The translations under genes and the position numbers were made by a program. The notes below the pieces were generated by a model. The model saw nothing but the letters and a program-made list of their open reading frames with translations, did not search any database and was not told where the DNA came from. Source: Pseudomonas sp. FP198 (GTDB taxonomy: Bacteria > Pseudomonadota > Gammaproteobacteria > Pseudomonadales > Pseudomonadaceae). Taken from it: DNA of 64,000 nucleotides. This document shows, one piece after another, positions 1-8,915 of the stretch (position 1 is its first letter; each line of letters opens with the position of its first letter). The DNA lies in NCBI RefSeq assembly GCF_030687895.1, contig NZ_CP117452.1:4518501-4582500 (forward strand), given 5' to 3'.

Positions 1-605
1 AGTTCCAGCGCGTCACGCTGCTGGGCGTGGATTGTTTTGTCAGCCGTTCGGGCTACACCGGCGAAGACGGTTTCGAGATTTCCGTGCCGGCCGCCGACGC
101 AGAGAAACTCGCCCGCGCCCTGCTGGCCGAACCGGAAGTCGCGGCCATTGGCCTCGGTGCCCGCGACTCCCTGCGCCTGGAGGCCGGCCTGTGCCTTTAC
201 GGCCACGACATGAACACCGCGACCACGCCGATCGAAGCCAGCCTGCTCTGGGCCATTTCCAAAGTGCGCCGTGCCGACGGTGCCCGCGCCGGTGGGTTCC
301 CCGGGGCTGAGGCCATCTTCGCTCAACAACAGAGCGGCGTCAGCCGCAAACGCGTCGGCCTGCTGCCCCAGGAACGCACACCGGTGCGCGAAGGCGCGGA
401 GATCGTCAACGAAGCTGGCGAGAACATCGGCACCGTATGCAGCGGCGGTTTTGGCCCGACGCTGGGCGGTCCGTTGGCGATGGGCTATCTGGACAGCGCC
501 TACGTGGCATTGGATACACCGGTCTGGGCCATTGTGCGTGGGAAAAAGGTGCCCATGCTTGTAAGCAAAATGCCATTTGTTGCACAGCGCTACTACCGTG
601 GTTGA
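1..605 (+). CDS. gcvT: Aminomethyltransferase (glycine cleavage T protein), 3' part
   Basis: This is the C-terminal part of GcvT, cut by the window edge; the reading frame is open from base 3. GcvT is the tetrahydrofolate-dependent T protein of the cytoplasmic glycine cleavage system. It releases ammonia from the aminomethyl-lipoyl H protein and makes methylene-THF. About 200 of the usual roughly 370 residues are visible. They include the family signature SGYTGEDGFEI, a GLGARDSLRLEAG stretch, and the C-terminal beta-barrel ending with KMPFVAQRYYRG. The next gene on this strand is a cold-shock gene 392 bp away, so gcvT probably ends its operon. A 12-bp inverted repeat starts 21 bp after the stop codon. 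Confidence 0.93.
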   Translation, partial: FQRVTLLGVDCFVSRSGYTGEDGFEISVPAADAEKLARALLAEPEVAAIGLGARDSLRLEAGLCLYGHDMNTATTPIEASLLWAISKVRRADGARAGGFPGAEAIFAQQQSGVSRKRVGLLPQERTPVREGAEIVNEAGENIGTVCSGGFGPTLGGPLAMGYLDSAYVALDTPVWAIVRGKKVPMLVSKMPFVAQRYYRG

Positions 606-997
606 TTGGCTGTTTCTATAAGTAACGCGGTTGCGTTAAACGTGCACTAATGTGTAACGCAACCGCCATAAAAAGGTGCATGTTTGATATTCACGCGGGC
701 TTATAACGTCGCGGAACTATTGGACTAGCCTTTCGAATAAGCCTTCCCCAGCGAAACATCTAAATCGCCAGCAAGCTGAGCAAATCCGGGCCCTTGAGGG
801 GGGTTGTTTTTTCCTTGGAAGTTGGCGTAGAGTTTCGTCACTGTGTTTGCATGGGTCGCTTGGATCGTGACCTGGGCAGTAGCCTACGAAGTTAGCTACA
901 TCCCGTTCGACGTCATCTTACTTTCCTGCAACCCAGCCCCAGTACTCTTTCGCCTGGAAAGAGGCTGTCATTAATTTAGCGTCAAGGAAATAAGAAA
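606..997 (+). promoter_or_regulatory. Intergenic region and probable long leader of the cold-shock gene
   Basis: This 392-bp space holds no convincing gene. It contains an inverted repeat at 627-666 and a G-rich, T-rich stretch around 796-813. The AT-richer segment ending in the ribosome binding site AAGGAAATAAGAAA lies directly before the cold-shock start at 998. Cold-shock genes of the CspA family commonly carry long structured 5' leaders. That this region contains one is inference; I could not place a clear sigma-70 promoter. Confidence 0.4.
627..666. repeat. 12-bp perfect inverted repeat downstream of gcvT
   Basis: GCGGTTGCGTTA at 627-638 is exactly complementary to TAACGCAACCGC at 655-666, with a 16-nt spacer. 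There is no T-run afterwards, so it is not a standard intrinsic terminator. It could be an operator, or an RNA hairpin protecting the gcvT 3' end. Confidence 0.6.
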
Positions 998-1210
998 ATG
1001 GCTGAACGTCAGAGCGGTACCGTCAAGTGGTTCAACGACGAAAAAGGTTTTGGTTTCATCACCCCTGAAAGCGGTCCGGATCTGTTCGTGCATTTCCGCG
1101 CCATCCAGGGCAACGGCTTCAAGAGCCTGAAAGAAGGCCAGAAAGTCACTTTCGTTGCCGTGCAAGGCCAGAAAGGCATGCAGGCTGACGAGGTTCAAGC
1201 CGAAGGCTGA
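998..1210 (+). CDS. CspA-family cold-shock protein
   Basis: This 70-residue protein is one cold-shock domain, a five-strand OB fold that binds single-stranded RNA and DNA and loosens RNA secondary structure. The RNP1-type motif KGFGFI is at residues 16-21 and the RNP2-type motif LFVHF at 29-33. The GTVKWFN opening strand is at residues 7-13. The length is typical of the family. The start is supported by AAGGAAATAAG just upstream. The gene is monocistronic: a long leader precedes it and a strong terminator follows at 1226. Which Pseudomonas Csp paralogue it is cannot be decided from sequence alone. Confidence 0.95.
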   Translation: MAERQSGTVKWFNDEKGFGFITPESGPDLFVHFRAIQGNGFKSLKEGQKVTFVAVQGQKGMQADEVQAEG

Positions 1211-1225
1211 GGCTTGCGCAAACTA

Positions 1226-1257
1226 AAAAGCCCCTGATTGATATCAGGGGCTTTTTT
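1226..1257 (+). terminator. Rho-independent terminator of the cold-shock gene
   Basis: The stem AAAAGCCCCTGAT pairs with ATCAGGGGCTTTT around a short loop and is followed by a T-run. It begins 15 bp after the csp stop codon. Confidence 0.92.
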
Positions 1258-1304
1258 ATGGGCGCAAATCCGTAAAATGGCTTCTTTTTTCAGCCGAGGC
1301 CGTC

Positions 1305-1793
1305 ATGCCGAAACACCTGCTCACTCCCCAGGGCGACTTCCCCCCCGTCGGCCTGGGCCGTCGCCTGGCAGCGATGTTTTATGACTTCCTGCTGTGCACG
1401 GCGCTGCTGATCGTGACCGGTGGCGTCTACAAGATGATCCAGATGGCGATCATCGGCGAAGAAAAGATGCGCACCCTCACCGACGCCGGCGCGCTGGACG
1501 GTGACCCGCTGCTGTCCACCGTGTTGCTCTTCGTGCTGTTCGGTTTCTTCGCCAAGTTCTGGACCCATAACGGCCAGACCCTGGGTATGCAGGTCTGGTG
1601 TATTCGTGTGCAGAATGCCGACGGCACGGCCATCAGCCTGTGGCAGGCGCTGTTGCGGTTCGTGGTGTCGATTGCGTCGTTGCTGCTGCTGGGGCTGGGC
1701 TTTATCTGGGCGCTGTTCGACAAGCGCAAGCGCGGCTGGCATGACATCTACTCGGATACGCAGCTGGTGCGGATTCCCAAGAAAACCAAATAG
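1305..1793 (+). CDS. RDD family membrane protein
   Basis: This is a 162-residue inner-membrane protein of the RDD family. The N-terminal PPVGLGRRLAAMFYDFLL carries the Arg and Asp residues that name the family. Hydrophobic segments follow at about residues 22-42, 66-84 and 108-133. A conserved KRKRGWHDIYSDT motif closes the protein. RDD proteins are thought to work in transport or membrane stress, but the substrate is unknown. A GAGG element precedes the ATG. The gene stands alone, followed by a REP doublet and the convergent nadA gene. Confidence 0.88.
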   Translation: MPKHLLTPQGDFPPVGLGRRLAAMFYDFLLCTALLIVTGGVYKMIQMAIIGEEKMRTLTDAGALDGDPLLSTVLLFVLFGFFAKFWTHNGQTLGMQVWCIRVQNADGTAISLWQALLRFVVSIASLLLLGLGFIWALFDKRKRGWHDIYSDTQLVRIPKKTK

Positions 1794-1822
1794 GCATACT
1801 CAATGAATGGTTGAAATAAAGT

Positions 1823-1944
1823 GTGGTGAGGGGATTTATCCCCGCTGGGTCGCGAAGCGGCCCCCATCCGTTCATTCTGGCACTCCGTGGTGTCAGGTTT
1901 TAGGGCCGCTTCGCAGCCCAGCGGGGATAAATCCCCTCGCCACA
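1823..1944. repeat. REP doublet (family A, GGGGATTTATCCCC version)
   Basis: Two inverted arms of about 41 bp face each other at roughly 1823-1864 and 1903-1943. Each contains a hairpin core GGGGATTTATCCCC next to CGCTGGG and a GCGAAGCGGCCC extension. This matches the REPIN type of mobile palindrome known in Pseudomonas. It lies between convergent genes. Confidence 0.85.
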
Positions 1945-1969
1945 GAAAGCCTCACAAGCTTCTTCAGCT

Positions 1970-3028
1970 TCAAGCATTCCCCGCCAATTTCATCCGCGCT
2001 GCCTGGGTGAAGTCCAGCATGCGCTTGAGCGGGCGGATCGCCTGGGGGATCAAGGCCGGGTCGACGAAGATCTCGTTGCTGCCGTCCTTCAACGCCTGGA
2101 GGGTGCGCTCCAGGGTGTTCATCGCCATCCACGGGCAATGTGCGCAACTGCGGCACGCCGCGCCGTTGCCGGCGGTGGGGGCTTCGATGAAGACTTTGTC
2201 GGGGCACAGCTGCTGCATCTTGTAGAAGATGCCGCGGTCGGTGGCGACGATCAGCGTCTTGTTTGGCAAGCTCTGCGCCGCAGCGATCAACTGACTGGTG
2301 GAGCCCACGGCATCCGCCAGCTCGATCACCGAGGTCGGCGACTCCGGGTGCACCAGGATCGCGGCGTCCGGGTACAGCGCCTTCATGTCTTCCAGTTGCT
2401 TGGACTTGAACTCCTCGTGGACGATGCAGGCACCGTCCCAGAGCAGCATGTCGGCGCCGGTCTTGCGCTGGATGTAGGTGCCCAGGTGCTTGTCCGGACC
2501 CCAGATGATCGTCTCGCCGTTGTCCATCAGGCTCTCGACGATCTCCAGTGCGCAGCTGGACGTCACGACCCAGTCGGCCCGGGCCTTTACCGCCGCCGAA
2601 GTGTTGGCGTAGACCACCACGGTGCGCTCCGGATGCTGGTCGCAGAACGCCGAGAACTCATCCACCGGGCAGCCCAGGTCCAGGGAGCAGGTGGCTTCCA
2701 GGGTCGGCATCAGCACGCGTTTTTCGGGGTTGAGGATCTTCGCGGTCTCGCCCATGAACTTGACCCCCGCCACCACCACGGTCTTGGCCGGATGGGCGTT
2801 GCCGAAGCGGGCCATTTCCAGGGAGTCGGAAACACAGCCCCCGGTCTCCTCGGCCAGGGCCTGGATGATCGGGTCACAGTAGAAATGCGCAACCAGCACC
2901 GCGTCCTGAGCCTTGAGCTCGGCGGCGATGGCGGCGCGGTACCAGGCTTCTTGCTCGGCCGTCAGCGGCTTGGGCTGCTTGGCATCGAGGTGGGCCTGGA
3001 CCAGAAGGCGTTCGGAAATCTGCGTCAT
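1970..3028 (-). CDS. nadA: Quinolinate synthase A
   Basis: This 352-residue enzyme condenses iminoaspartate with dihydroxyacetone phosphate to give quinolinate, the second step of NAD synthesis from aspartate. It is a cytoplasmic [4Fe-4S] protein. The domain start [25 protein letters not shown], cut here by description only at its key residues His and Cys, lies near residues 45-70. The C-terminal [13 protein letters not shown] motif supplies the cluster cysteines. Length fits the family. It stands alone on the minus strand, with the copper operon diverging upstream. Confidence 0.97.
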   Translation of the reverse strand: MTQISERLLVQAHLDAKQPKPLTAEQEAWYRAAIAAELKAQDAVLVAHFYCDPIIQALAEETGGCVSDSLEMARFGNAHPAKTVVVAGVKFMGETAKILNPEKRVLMPTLEATCSLDLGCPVDEFSAFCDQHPERTVVVYANTSAAVKARADWVVTSSCALEIVESLMDNGETIIWGPDKHLGTYIQRKTGADMLLWDGACIVHEEFKSKQLEDMKALYPDAAILVHPESPTSVIELADAVGSTSQLIAAAQSLPNKTLIVATDRGIFYKMQQLCPDKVFIEAPTAGNGAACRSCAHCPWMAMNTLERTLQALKDGSNEIFVDPALIPQAIRPLKRMLDFTQAARMKLAGNA

Positions 3029-3344
3029 GTTCGCAAGACCTATGGGCGCGTTTTGCGCGAAAGTCGAGTATACACCCGGCTCCGGACCACTCGGGTACCG
3101 CCGGGAAAGTGGGTATCAATCAGGCACGGGACAGCATGAAGCCGGCAAGGCTACAGAATATCCCGCCGTTGCAAAAGATCATTCTGACCTGTGCCCGGCC
3201 ACAGGAACGCACCGGTTCTGCCGTGGTGCCAAGCTGACTGAAATGTAATCACCCGCCGCGTCCGGCTGTGTCATCTTCTTTTCAACCCGCACAGAGGCCT
3301 GCTCCTGTGCCTGCTTTGAATCGAGCGATGGATTTTCAAACGTC
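3029..3344. promoter_or_regulatory. Divergent nadA / copA promoter region
   Basis: This 316-bp divergent space has no supported gene. It must carry promoters for both nadA and copABCD. The segment CTGACTGAAATGTAATC at 3234-3250 resembles the CopR-type cop box seen before copper-resistance operons (a TGAC half and a TGTAAT half). This assignment is inference from memory of the motif. Confidence 0.35.
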
Positions 3345-5087
3345 ATGCAAGCGAAAACTTCCCGGCGAACCTTCGTCAAGGGCCTGACTGCCGGCGGCAT
3401 CCTTGGTGGCCTGGGCTTGTGGCGCTCGCCCGTCTGGGCGATTGCCAGCCCGGGCCAGCCCAACGTACTGAGCGGCACCGAGTTCGACCTGTTCATCGGC
3501 GAAAGCCCGGTCAATTTCACCGGCAACCCGCGCACCGCCCAGACCATCAACGGCGGTATTCCCGGGCCGTTGCTGCGCTGGCGGGAGGGCGACACCGTGA
3601 CCTTGCGCGTACGCAATCGCCTGCAAGACAGCACTTCGATCCATTGGCACGGCATCCTCCTGCCGGCCAACATGGACGGCGTCCCCGGGCTGAGCTTCAA
3701 AGGCATCGAGCCCGGCGGCCTGTATGTCTACCAGTTCAAGGTCCGGCAGAACGGCACCTACTGGTACCACAGCCATTCCGGTTTCCAGGAACAATCCGGG
3801 GTCTATGGCCCGCTGGTCATCGACGCCAGGGAACCCGAGCCGTTCCAGTACGAGCGGGACTACGTAGTCATGCTCACCGACTGGAGCGATGAAGACCCCA
3901 ACCAAATCATCCGCAAGCTGAAGAAGCAGTCGGACTACTACAACTACAACAAACGCACGGTCGGCGACTTCATCGATGACGTGGGCAAGAACGGTTGGGC
4001 CGCCACCGTGGCCGATCGCAAGATGTGGGCGCAGATGAAGATGAATCCCACCGACCTCGCCGACGTCAGTGGCGCCACCTACACCTATCTCATGAACGGC
4101 CAGACACCGGACATGAACTGGACCGGCCTGTTCAAGCCGGGTGAGCCCATCCGCTTGCGTTTCATCAATGGCTCGTCGATGACCTATTTCGACGTGCGTA
4201 TCCCCGGCCTGAAAATGACCGTCGTGGCCTCTGATGGCCAGTACGTCAAACCGGTGAGTGTCGATGAGTTCCGAATCGCCGTGGCGGAAACCTACGACGT
4301 CATCATCGAGCCGACGCAGCAAGCCCACACCCTGTTCGCCCAGTCCATGGACCGCACCGGCTACGCCCGCGGCACCCTCGCGACCCGGGCCGGGTTGGCG
4401 GCGCCGGTGCCGCCCCTGGACCCTCGGCCGCTGGTGACCATGGACGACATGGGCATGGCCGGCATGGACCACGGATCGATGCAGGGCATGGACCACAGCC
4501 AGATGCAGGGCATGGATGACATGAGCGGCATGGACCACGGCACCCTGCCAGGTATGGGCGGGATGCAAACCCATCCCGAAACGGAGAACGACAATCCGTT
4601 GGTGGACATGCAGGCCATGAGCGTCAAGCCCAAGCTCGACGACCCAGGCATGGGCCTGCGCGACAATGGCCGCAAAGTGCTGACCTACGCGGACCTGCGC
4701 AGCACCTTTGGCGACCCCGACGGCCGCGAGCCGGGCCGCACGATCGAGCTGCACCTGACCGGGCACATGGAAAAATTCGTCTGGTCGTTCAACGGCGTGA
4801 AATTCAGCGACGCCGCGCCGCTGCTGCTCAAGTACGGCGAGCGCCTGCGCATCGTGTTGATCAACGACACCATGATGACCCACCCCATCCACCTGCACGG
4901 CATGTGGAGCGACCTGGAAGACGAAAACGGCCAGTTCATGGTGCGCAAGCACACCATCGACGTACCGCCCGGTTCCAGGCGCAGCTATCGAGTGACCGCC
5001 GACGCGCTTGGCCGCTGGGCCTATCACTGCCACCTGCTGTTTCATATGGAAATGGGCATGTTCCGCGAAGTCCGGGTGCAGGAATGA
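3345..5087 (+). CDS. copA: Copper resistance multicopper oxidase CopA
   Basis: This 580-residue periplasmic multicopper oxidase oxidises Cu(I) and binds copper. A twin-arginine signal (SRRTFVKGL at residues 6-14, then a hydrophobic stretch) implies Tat export of the folded, copper-loaded enzyme. Copper-ligand motifs are visible in the expected order: HWHG near 100, HSH at 142-144, HPIHLHG near 513, and [10 protein letters not shown] near 561. A Met/Asp/His-rich insert from about residue 366 to 410 has repeated [13 protein letters not shown] units, as in CopA of plant-associated Pseudomonas. It is the first gene of copABCD, and copB follows after 10 bp. Confidence 0.97.
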   Translation: MQAKTSRRTFVKGLTAGGILGGLGLWRSPVWAIASPGQPNVLSGTEFDLFIGESPVNFTGNPRTAQTINGGIPGPLLRWREGDTVTLRVRNRLQDSTSIHWHGILLPANMDGVPGLSFKGIEPGGLYVYQFKVRQNGTYWYHSHSGFQEQSGVYGPLVIDAREPEPFQYERDYVVMLTDWSDEDPNQIIRKLKKQSDYYNYNKRTVGDFIDDVGKNGWAATVADRKMWAQMKMNPTDLADVSGATYTYLMNGQTPDMNWTGLFKPGEPIRLRFINGSSMTYFDVRIPGLKMTVVASDGQYVKPVSVDEFRIAVAETYDVIIEPTQQAHTLFAQSMDRTGYARGTLATRAGLAAPVPPLDPRPLVTMDDMGMAGMDHGSMQGMDHSQMQGMDDMSGMDHGTLPGMGGMQTHPETENDNPLVDMQAMSVKPKLDDPGMGLRDNGRKVLTYADLRSTFGDPDGREPGRTIELHLTGHMEKFVWSFNGVKFSDAAPLLLKYGERLRIVLINDTMMTHPIHLHGMWSDLEDENGQFMVRKHTIDVPPGSRRSYRVTADALGRWAYHCHLLFHMEMGMFREVRVQE

Positions 5088-5097
5088 GGAGCCGACC

Positions 5098-6000
5098 ATG
5101 ATCAGCCTGTTTAAATCCCCCACCCTGCCCGTGGCTGTGCTTGCCCTCGGCACCAGCCTGTCAGCCTGGGCAGCAAGCGACACGATGCAAGGCATGGATC
5201 ACAGCCAGATGCCGGCAATAGACCACAGCCAGATGCAAGGCATGGACTCGATGCAGGGCATGGATTCCATGCAGGCCGCGCCCACCCGCAGCCGCACACC
5301 GATTCCCGAACTGACCGCCGCTGACCGCGCCGCCGTCTATGAAGACCACGGTGGCCATGCGGTGCATGACAGCGCCATCAACTCGTTCTTCCTGATCGAC
5401 CAGTTGGAGTGGCAAGACGCCGATCACGGCAGCGCCCTTAGCTGGGATGCCTCCGGCTGGATCGGCGGCGACATCGACCGCTTGTGGCTGCGCTCCGAAG
5501 GCGAGCGCACCCATGGCAAGACCGAAGAAGCCGAATTCCAGGCCCTCTGGGGCCATGCCATCAGCCCTTGGTGGGATGTGGTGGCCGGCGTGCGCCAGGA
5601 CTTCAAGCCAGGTGACTCACAGACCTGGGCAGCATTCGGCGTACAAGGCATGGCGCTGTACAACTTCGAAGCGGAGGCCACCGCCTTCATCGGTGAAGAT
5701 GGCCAGAGCGCGGCGCGCCTGGAGGGCGACTACGACATCCTGCTGACCAATCGGCTGATTCTGCAGCCCACCGCCGAAGCCAACTTCTACGGCAAGAACG
5801 ACCCGGACCGGGGCGTCGGCTCGGGGTTGTCCGACACCGAAGTGGGGCTGCGGCTGCGCTACGAAATCCGCCGCGAGTTCGCCCCCTACGTTGGCGTGAC
5901 CTGGAACCGCGTCTACGGCAACACCGCCGACTACGCCCGGGACGAAGGTGAAGACCGCAGCGAGGCACGCCTGGTAGTGGGTGTGCGCCTGTGGTTCTGA
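5098..6000 (+). CDS. copB: Copper resistance outer-membrane protein CopB
   Basis: This is a 300-residue outer-membrane copper-resistance protein. The chosen ATG at 5098 has GAGGAG upstream and opens a normal Sec signal peptide ending near ...LSAWA; a longer frame upstream overlaps copA and is not used. After the signal comes a Met-rich block ([18 protein letters not shown]) at about residues 23-60. A beta-barrel domain of the CopB/PcoB family follows, ending in the aromatic residues VRLWF typical of outer-membrane insertion. The Met-rich block resembles the one in CopA at both protein and DNA level. Confidence 0.94.
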   Translation: MISLFKSPTLPVAVLALGTSLSAWAASDTMQGMDHSQMPAIDHSQMQGMDSMQGMDSMQAAPTRSRTPIPELTAADRAAVYEDHGGHAVHDSAINSFFLIDQLEWQDADHGSALSWDASGWIGGDIDRLWLRSEGERTHGKTEEAEFQALWGHAISPWWDVVAGVRQDFKPGDSQTWAAFGVQGMALYNFEAEATAFIGEDGQSAARLEGDYDILLTNRLILQPTAEANFYGKNDPDRGVGSGLSDTEVGLRLRYEIRREFAPYVGVTWNRVYGNTADYARDEGEDRSEARLVVGVRLWF

Positions 6001-6053
6001 GGCATCGGCCCTGCTCCATCAATCACTGGAAAACAAGCTGTAGGAGTCCTTGC

Positions 6054-6440
6054 ATGTCATTCATCAAAACCGCTGTCATGGCCGCCGCGCTGTCCACCGG
6101 CCTGTTCGCCAGCGGCCTGGCCCAGGCCCATCCGAAACTGCTGTCCTCCACCCCCGCCGAAGGCGCTGAAGGGGCAGCGCCGACGAAGATCGAGCTGCAT
6201 TTTTCCGAGAATCTTTTGACAAAATTTTCCGGCGCCAAGCTGATGATGACCGGGATGCCCGGCATGTCGGCGCACGCCCCCATGCCCATGCCGGCCAAGG
6301 TTTCCGGCAGCGATGATCCGAAAACCATGGTCATTACTCCCCATGCACCTCTCACCGCCGGCACCTACCAGGTGCAGTGGCGCGCGGTATCGTCAGACAC
6401 GCACCCGATCACCGGCAATATCACGTTCAAGGTGAAGTGA
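6054..6440 (+). CDS. copC: Periplasmic copper-binding protein CopC
   Basis: This 128-residue periplasmic copper chaperone has a signal peptide ending at LAQA. The mature protein begins [13 protein letters not shown], where the first His is a Cu(II) ligand in this family. A Met-rich segment ([17 protein letters not shown]) supplies the Cu(I) site, and the C-terminal [15 protein letters not shown] motif is the CopC hallmark. The ATG at 6054 follows GTAGGAGTCCTTGC. It sits between copB and copD in the operon. Confidence 0.96.
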   Translation: MSFIKTAVMAAALSTGLFASGLAQAHPKLLSSTPAEGAEGAAPTKIELHFSENLLTKFSGAKLMMTGMPGMSAHAPMPMPAKVSGSDDPKTMVITPHAPLTAGTYQVQWRAVSSDTHPITGNITFKVK

Positions 6441-6441
6441 G

Positions 6442-7356
6442 TTGACGAGCGACTCGATCAACATCGCGCTGCGCTTTGCCCTCTACCTGGATCTGATGTT
6501 GCTGTTCGGCCTGGCTGCGTTTGGCCTTTACAGCCTGCGAGGTCAGGAGCGGGCGTCAGGCGCGGTGTTGCCTTTCGCGTCGTTGCTGGCGACCACGGCC
6601 GTGCTTGGGATGTTGCTCTCCCTGGGCGCCATGGCGTGCATGACCTGGGCCATGAGCGGAGCTTCGGAGTGGGCGGAGCTGCGGCCGCACTTCGAAATGA
6701 TGGTGCTGGAAACCGATGTCGGTCTGAGCTGGACGCTGCGCATGGCGGCGTTGTTGCTGGCCGGCTTCGCCGTGACGCTTGATAGCCGCTCGCCAACCGT
6801 CAGCCTGGTTCTGGCCATGCTGGGCGGAGCCGTGGCTCTGGCGACGCTGGCCTGGGCGGGGCACGGCGCCATGGACGAAGGCGCACGCCGGAGCTGGCAT
6901 TTCATCAGCGACTTCCTGCACCTGTGGGCAGCGGGTGGATGGGTCGGTGCCTTGGCCGCCTTTGTCCTGTTGCTCCGGCAGGCCGAACCTCAATTGGCGG
7001 TGCTGGTCCGGACCTTGAGCGGATTTGCCACGGCCGGTGCGGTGATCGTGGCAGTCATCGCTGTGACAGGAGTCGCCAATTATCTGTTCATCGTCGGCCC
7101 GAACGTCGCGGGGCTGCTCGACAGCACCTATGGTCAGCTGCTGGTGCTGAAACTCGGCCTGTTCCTGGCCATGCTGGGGTTCGCCGCGCTGAACCGTTTT
7201 CACCTGGGCCCGCTGCTGGAACAGGCTCGACAGACCGGCGAGCACGACGTCGCGGTGGAAGCGTTGCGACGCAGCATGCTGCTGGAGCTTGGTGTGGCGG
7301 TGATCATCCTGGGACTGGTGGCGTGGTTGGGGACGTTAAGCCCGGGGATGGAATAG
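6442..7356 (+). CDS. copD: Copper resistance inner-membrane protein CopD
   Basis: This is a 304-residue multi-pass inner-membrane protein of the CopD family. It has about eight hydrophobic segments and the conserved histidine-bearing [18 protein letters not shown] region near residue 155. With CopC it is thought to move copper across the inner membrane. The start is a TTG one base after the copC stop, with AAGGTGAAG as ribosome binding site, which implies translational coupling. It is the last gene of the operon; no CopRS sensor pair follows in this window. Confidence 0.92.
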   Translation: MTSDSINIALRFALYLDLMLLFGLAAFGLYSLRGQERASGAVLPFASLLATTAVLGMLLSLGAMACMTWAMSGASEWAELRPHFEMMVLETDVGLSWTLRMAALLLAGFAVTLDSRSPTVSLVLAMLGGAVALATLAWAGHGAMDEGARRSWHFISDFLHLWAAGGWVGALAAFVLLLRQAEPQLAVLVRTLSGFATAGAVIVAVIAVTGVANYLFIVGPNVAGLLDSTYGQLLVLKLGLFLAMLGFAALNRFHLGPLLEQARQTGEHDVAVEALRRSMLLELGVAVIILGLVAWLGTLSPGME

Positions 7357-7374
7357 CTGGATACTCACTACATT

Positions 7375-7505
7375 GTGGCGAGGGGATTTATCCCCGCTGG
7401 GTTGCGAAGCGACCCCCAAGCCTGAGCACCGGTGTATCCAATAAAATCGCATGCTTGCTTTTCAGGTCTGCTTCGCAGCCCAGCGGGGATAAATCCCCTC
7501 GCCAC
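7375..7505. repeat. REP doublet (family A, GGGGATTTATCCCC version)
   Basis: The two inverted arms repeat the sequence found at 1823-1944: GTGGCGAGGGGATTTATCC at one end and its complement at the other. Between them lies a short unrelated spacer. It separates copD from the next gene on the same strand. Confidence 0.85.
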
Positions 7506-7630
7506 AAATGCGCCGCACCTTCATCGATTTGATATCGCATTTGATTTTCCAATAGCCCCTGCCATTTTTCAGTTTGCTCATGGCAAGGCGCCCTGGCCTA
7601 AATGGAGCCTTATCCAGCCAAGGCCCCGTC

Positions 7631-8818
7631 ATGGAAAACATCCAGATCTTGAGCACCCGCGCCGTCTGGCTGATGGTCAGCATCGTGCTCGTAGCGCTGA
7701 ACCTGCGGCCCTCGATGGCCGCGGTCGGGCCGCTGCTATCAGCCATTCGCGGCGAGGTGCCCCTGAGTTTCAGCAGCGCTTCACTGCTGACCATGCTGCC
7801 TGTCATGGCGATGGGCGTGGCGATGTTCCTGGGCATGCGCATCGCCCTGCGCATCGGTGAACACCGTACCGTCGTCCTGTCGCTGCTGATCATTGGTATC
7901 GCCACGGCATCGCGCTTGTATCTGGACAGCGCCGCCGGCTTGGTCACCAGCGCGGTGGTGGCCGGGCTCGGAATCGCCTTGATCCAGGCCGTGATGCCAG
8001 CACTGATCAAGGCGCGCTTCGCCGACAGCGTCTCGCTGCTGATGGGCTTGTACGTCACCTCAATCATGGCCGGCGCGGCGCTTGCCGCCTCGTTTTCACC
8101 CTTTGTCCTGGCGCAGACCGGCAGTTGGCGAATCGGCCTGGCGATCTGGGCCTTGCTGGCGCTGGTCGCCTTGGGCTGCTGGTGCGCCCAACGCTCGAGC
8201 GTCACGCCCCTGCCCGAAGCCGCATCCCGGCGCCACCAAGCGTTTTCCGGCAACGCCCGGGCCTGGCTGCTGGCGATTTTTTTTGGCTTGGGCACCGCCT
8301 CCTATACCTGCGTACTGGCCTGGCTGGCACCGTATTACGTGGAAAAAGGCTGGAGCGAACAGCACGCCGGCCTGCTGCTGGGATTTCTCACGACGATGGA
8401 GGTGTTGTCCGGCCTCATCACTCCGGCGATCGCCAACCGCAGGCAGGACAAACGTAAAATCCTGATCGTTCTGCTGGTCATGATCATGGCCGGCTTCTGC
8501 GGCCTGATTCTCAATCCGGAGCGCCTCAGCCTGTTATGGCCGAGCCTGTTGGGGCTGGGTATCGGCGGGCTGTTCCCCATGAGCCTGATCGTCTCCCTCG
8601 ATCATCTGGACAACCCACGCCGCGCCGGGGGGCTCACTGCATTCGTGCAGGGCATCGGCTACCTCATCGCCGGGCTGTCGCCGCTGATTGCCGGGATGAT
8701 CCGCGACCGACTGGGGAGCTTCGAATGGGCCTGGTGGTCGCTCGTGGCGGTCACTGCGCTGATGATGGTCATGGTAGTGCGCCTGGACCCGAAACATTAC
8801 GCAAAGCACATCCGCTAA
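7631..8818 (+). CDS. MFS transporter, CynX/NimT family
   Basis: This is a 395-residue major-facilitator protein with about 12 transmembrane segments. The N-terminal LVALNLRPSMAAVGPLL and the following helix with QAVMPALIKARF are characteristic of the CynX/NimT (cyanate or 2-nitroimidazole transporter) branch. The substrate is not known. The ATG at 7631 gives the usual MFS N-terminus; an upstream start would add a hydrophilic extension without support. No regulator or catabolic gene is adjacent. Confidence 0.88.
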   Translation: MENIQILSTRAVWLMVSIVLVALNLRPSMAAVGPLLSAIRGEVPLSFSSASLLTMLPVMAMGVAMFLGMRIALRIGEHRTVVLSLLIIGIATASRLYLDSAAGLVTSAVVAGLGIALIQAVMPALIKARFADSVSLLMGLYVTSIMAGAALAASFSPFVLAQTGSWRIGLAIWALLALVALGCWCAQRSSVTPLPEAASRRHQAFSGNARAWLLAIFFGLGTASYTCVLAWLAPYYVEKGWSEQHAGLLLGFLTTMEVLSGLITPAIANRRQDKRKILIVLLVMIMAGFCGLILNPERLSLLWPSLLGLGIGGLFPMSLIVSLDHLDNPRRAGGLTAFVQGIGYLIAGLSPLIAGMIRDRLGSFEWAWWSLVAVTALMMVMVVRLDPKHYAKHIR

Positions 8819-8915
8819 CGATTTCAGGTAGGAGATTTATAGGCCGAAGCTTTAGCTCTCGCTTCCTGGCGCTACTATACCTGCCAGGAATTTTACCTTG
8901 TAAGGGAGCTACGCC

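Noticed and set aside
3336..5195. 619-codon open frame antisense to copA
   Set aside because: Same GC-bias artefact; no domain is recognisable and CopA is clear on the other strand.
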